The notes under the pieces: generated by a model | Seen by the model: the letters and a program-made list of their open reading frames with translations, nothing else | Database searches by the model: none | Told to the model about the DNA's origin: nothing | Part shown: piece by piece, positions 6,971 to 9,272 of the stretch | Position numbering within the stretch: the first letter of the stretch is position 1 | Layout: every line of letters begins with the position of its first letter | Origin: Oscillospiraceae bacterium | GTDB lineage: Bacteria > Bacillota > Clostridia > Oscillospirales > Oscillospiraceae | Direction: 5' to 3' | Assembly: GCA_031261245.1 (NCBI GenBank) | Contig: JAISKU010000068.1 | Coordinates: 1-9,272 of the forward strand | DNA length: 9,272 nt | Made by a program: the position numbers and the translations under genes

Positions 6971-8950
6971 ATGGCATTAAAGCCTTTTTGGATACAAAAG
7001 CACCCGCTGCTGTGCTCGCCGCTCAGGGTGGGAAACATCACGCTGAGAAACCGCATGTGCTCCGCGCCAATGGGCTTCCCGTATATCACGGCGACGGGGT
7101 GCGTGACCGACGATTTGATCGCGTTCTATGAGCTGCGCGCAAAGGGCGGCGCGGCGATTGTAACCGTGAGTGAGGCGTATACGCACCCCACGGGGAAGAG
7201 CCACGGGCGGCTGCTGAATCTCGAGGCCGACGGCGCGCTTCAGGGTCTGACCGACCTATCGCGCGCGATACGGCGGCACGGCGCGGCGGCGAGCATTGAG
7301 CTAAACCACAGCGGCATGTTCTCCGAGATGGACATACCGGACGGCGAGCGCGACGGCGAGCTTGTGAAATACGGCCCGTCTGACGCGGTTTTGCCCGACG
7401 GGAAGAGCGTGCGCGAGATGCCGGCGGAGATGATTGACGAAATAGTCGCGTCCTTCGGGCGCGGCGCGGCGCTGTGTAAGCGCGCGGGCTTCGACATGGT
7501 GATGATTCACGGCGGGCACGGGTGGCTGATAGAGCAGTTTCTGTCGCCCGCGATGAATAAGCGGACGGACAAGTACGGCGGCGCGCTTGAGAACCGCGCG
7601 CGCCTCGCGCTCGAGATTATCGACGCTGTGCGCGAGAGCGTCGGGAGGGGCTTCCCGATCGATTTCCGCATGAGCGGAGTCGAAAACATCCCCGGCGGGT
7701 ACGAGCTTGCCGACGCCGTGGAGTTCGCGAAGCTGATAGAGGGCAAAATCGACCTACTGCACGTCTCCGCGGGCTCCGGAGAGGGCAATTTTGAGACGAC
7801 GCACCCGCCGATGTTCGCGCCGCACGGCGTGAATGTGCCGTTTGCCGCCGAGATAAAGAAGCACGTGAACATTCCCGTCGCGGCCGTCGGCGCGCTCAAC
7901 GACCCGGACGAGATGGAGCGCATAGTCGCCACGGGTCAGGCCGACCTCGTGTGCATGGCGCGGGCGCTTCTGGCCGATCCGGAGCTTCCCAAGAAGGTCG
8001 AGGCAAACCGCGACGACGAGATTTTGCGCTGCCTGCGGTGCTTCACGTGCCACGCGGAGCGTATGCTGACGCAGACGCGCGTGTGCGCGATTAACCCGAT
8101 TATCGGGCGCGAGGTCGAGGCGAAATTCGCCCCGCCCGCGACCTCACCAAAGCGCGTGCTCGTCGCGGGCGGCGGCCCAGGCGGCATGATGGCGGCGCTG
8201 ACGGCCGCCGGGCGCGGGCACTCCGTGACGCTGTGCGAGCGCCGCAACGAGCTCGGTGGAGCGCTGCTCGCCGAGGAGTGTATACCGTTCAAGCGCGAGT
8301 CAATCGACCTCGTAAAGACGCGGGAGTTGCAGCTGCGCCTCGCCGGTGTGGATATACGCTTCGGAGCGGAGGTGACGCCGGAATTCGTGCGGCGTTTCGC
8401 GCCCGACGCGCTAATTGTCGCGATCGGCGCGGAGCCGATAATACCGAATCTGCCGGGAATAGGTACCCCTCAGGACATAGACGGCGCGAACGTCATTGTC
8501 GCGAACGATCTGTCCCAAAAGCTCGCCGAGGCGGGGCGGCGCGTCGCGATAATCGGCGGCGGGCTCGTCGGCTGTGAGGCGGCGGTGTTTCTCGCCGGAA
8601 CGGGGCGCGATGTGACGCTTATCGAGATGGGAGAGCGCATCGCGCCGGATTCAAACCCGAGACACAGGCCGATACTAATGAGGCGGCTTGAGGCGAGCGT
8701 AAAAATCCACACGCAGCTGCGCGCGACGGCCGTTTCGGAGCGTGGACTGCACGCCGTGAACGCCGACGGCGAGGAAAAGCTCCTCGAGGCGGACACCGTG
8801 ATTGTGGCGGTGGGGCAGAAGCCGCTGCGCGCGGAGGCGGACGTGCTGCGCGGACTCGCGCCGGAGACCGCGTTCATCGGAGACTGCGTGGCCGCGAAAA
8901 ACATACGCGAAGCCGTGTTCAGGGGATACCACGCGGGCCTCGACATATAG
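6971..8950 (+). CDS. FMN/[4Fe-4S]/FAD NADH-dependent oxidoreductase, Old Yellow Enzyme / 2,4-dienoyl-CoA reductase type
   Basis: The 659-residue protein has the three-part layout of FadH, BaiCD/BaiH, clostridial enoate reductases and trimethylamine dehydrogenase. The FMN TIM barrel spans about 12-345: RNRMCSAPM (27-34), ELNHSGM (110-116, H113), HGGHGWLIEQFLSP (180-193), KRTDKYGG (197-204), ENR (207-209) and ARALLADPEL (330-339). A [4Fe-4S] cysteine set follows at C354, C357, C360 and C372. The C-terminal half has an FAD motif VAGGGPGG (398-405), a second dinucleotide motif IIGGGLVG (527-534) ending in acidic E552 (which suggests NADH), and FIGDC (635-639). Such enzymes typically pass hydride from NADH through FAD and Fe-S to FMN to reduce an activated C=C bond. 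The substrate cannot be read from sequence. Oddities: W185 replaces the Tyr that is the proposed proton donor in FadH (Y166), and the cysteine spacing is C-x2-C-x2-C-x11-C rather than FadH's C-x2-C-x3-C-x11-C. DUF3842 follows after 10 bases. Confidence 0.93.
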   Translation: MALKPFWIQKHPLLCSPLRVGNITLRNRMCSAPMGFPYITATGCVTDDLIAFYELRAKGGAAIVTVSEAYTHPTGKSHGRLLNLEADGALQGLTDLSRAIRRHGAAASIELNHSGMFSEMDIPDGERDGELVKYGPSDAVLPDGKSVREMPAEMIDEIVASFGRGAALCKRAGFDMVMIHGGHGWLIEQFLSPAMNKRTDKYGGALENRARLALEIIDAVRESVGRGFPIDFRMSGVENIPGGYELADAVEFAKLIEGKIDLLHVSAGSGEGNFETTHPPMFAPHGVNVPFAAEIKKHVNIPVAAVGALNDPDEMERIVATGQADLVCMARALLADPELPKKVEANRDDEILRCLRCFTCHAERMLTQTRVCAINPIIGREVEAKFAPPATSPKRVLVAGGGPGGMMAALTAAGRGHSVTLCERRNELGGALLAEECIPFKRESIDLVKTRELQLRLAGVDIRFGAEVTPEFVRRFAPDALIVAIGAEPIIPNLPGIGTPQDIDGANVIVANDLSQKLAEAGRRVAIIGGGLVGCEAAVFLAGTGRDVTLIEMGERIAPDSNPRHRPILMRRLEASVKIHTQLRATAVSERGLHAVNADGEEKLLEADTVIVAVGQKPLRAEADVLRGLAPETAFIGDCVAAKNIREAVFRGYHAGLDI

Positions 8951-8954
8951 GAGG
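8949..8954 (+). promoter_or_regulatory. Ribosome binding site of the DUF3842 gene, sharing the upstream stop codon
   Basis: AGGAGG (8949-8954) lies 6 bases before TTG 8961. Its first two bases are the last two of the oxidoreductase TAG stop (8948-8950). This strong site is the main reason to accept a TTG start, and it implies coupled translation of the two genes. Confidence 0.8.
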
Positions 8955-8960
8955 ACGGAT

Positions 8961-9272
8961 TTGTATATTGCTGTTGTTGACGGACAGGGCGGAGGAATAG
9001 GTAAGGCCGTAGTTGAAAAGCTCCGCGCGGCGTTCGGCAGGGACGTCGAGATAATCGCGCTCGGCACGAACGCGCTCGCTGTGTCGCTGATGATAAAGGC
9101 CGGAGCCGACGAGGGCGCGTCGGGGGAGAACGCCGTGGTGGTGAACGCGCCGAAAGTGGACGCGATAATCGGAAGCGTCGCGATACTCGCGGCCGACTCG
9201 ATGCTCGGCGAGATAACCGCGCCGATGGCGGCGGCGGTCGCCCGCAGCTCCGCGAAGAAGCTTCTCCTGCCG
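8961..9272 (+). CDS. DUF3842 family protein, C-terminus beyond window (partial)
   Basis: The frame from TTG 8961 stays open for 104 codons to the window edge. The N-terminus (YIAVVDGQGGGIGKAVVEKL, residues 2-21) is the hallmark of DUF3842, a small family of about 140 residues common in Clostridia. Also family-like are EIIALGTNALAVSLMIKAGA (30-49), EGASGENAVVVN (51-62) and SMLGEITAPMA (80-90). The glycine-rich GQGGGIG after the first strand resembles a dinucleotide-binding turn; that is inference, as no function is established for the family to my knowledge. No ATG or GTG lies nearby in frame upstream, AGGAGG is ideally placed, and family members begin at this position, so the TTG start is well supported. 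Probably about 35 residues are missing at the C-terminus. It forms an operon with the oxidoreductase. Confidence 0.85.
   Translation, partial: MYIAVVDGQGGGIGKAVVEKLRAAFGRDVEIIALGTNALAVSLMIKAGADEGASGENAVVVNAPKVDAIIGSVAILAADSMLGEITAPMAAAVARSSAKKLLLP

Noticed and set aside
6927..6980. A 17-codon frame (ATG 6927, stop TAA 6978-6980) overlapping the oxidoreductase start, as a possible leader peptide.
   Set aside because: It has no ribosome site upstream and probably begins before the transcription start. No regulatory codon run or attenuator hairpin is visible.
1..9272. CRISPR arrays, tRNA/rRNA genes, insertion-sequence ends, riboswitches.
   Set aside because: Nearly all the sequence is occupied by coding regions with continuous family motifs, and the only spacer (130 bases) shows no repeats or structured RNA that I could identify.

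Overview
The window is a compact chromosomal segment with two divergently transcribed operons and no mobile elements, RNA genes or CRISPR arrays that I can see. The protein types (a Firmicutes-type AddAB pair with an iron-sulfur AddB, a clostridial-style flavin/iron-sulfur oxidoreductase, a DUF3842 protein), strong GGAGG-type ribosome sites and a TTG start point to a high-GC member of the Clostridia, probably an anaerobe. This assignment is inferred from gene content, not from a database match.

Minus strand (6840 down to 1): addB (3760..6840) and addA (317..3763) overlap by 4 bases and encode the two subunits of the AddAB helicase-nuclease, which processes double-strand DNA ends for recombination. 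Both nuclease centres, both Walker A motifs and the four iron-sulfur cysteines of AddB are intact. A third gene starts 2 bases after the addA stop (314 down to the window edge). It encodes an unrecognised single-pass membrane protein at about 40% G+C, against roughly two thirds for its neighbours. All three minus-strand genes have the same GGAGGTG ribosome site, and a good sigma-70-type promoter lies just upstream of addB.

Intergenic 6841..6970: 130 AT-rich bases holding back-to-back promoters, the addBA one well supported and the plus-strand one weaker.

Plus strand (6971 to the end): a 659-residue multidomain oxidoreductase of the Old Yellow Enzyme / 2,4-dienoyl-CoA reductase type (FMN barrel, [4Fe-4S] site, FAD and NAD(P) domains) is followed after 10 bases by a DUF3842 gene that starts at TTG and runs off the window. 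The stop codon of the first gene is part of the ribosome site of the second, so the two are probably co-translated.

This is mostly ordinary housekeeping and metabolic sequence. I found no convincing new system. The points most worth a second look are the AT-rich membrane gene tied to addA, the oxidoreductase/DUF3842 pairing, and the Trp-for-Tyr position with unusual cysteine spacing in the oxidoreductase.
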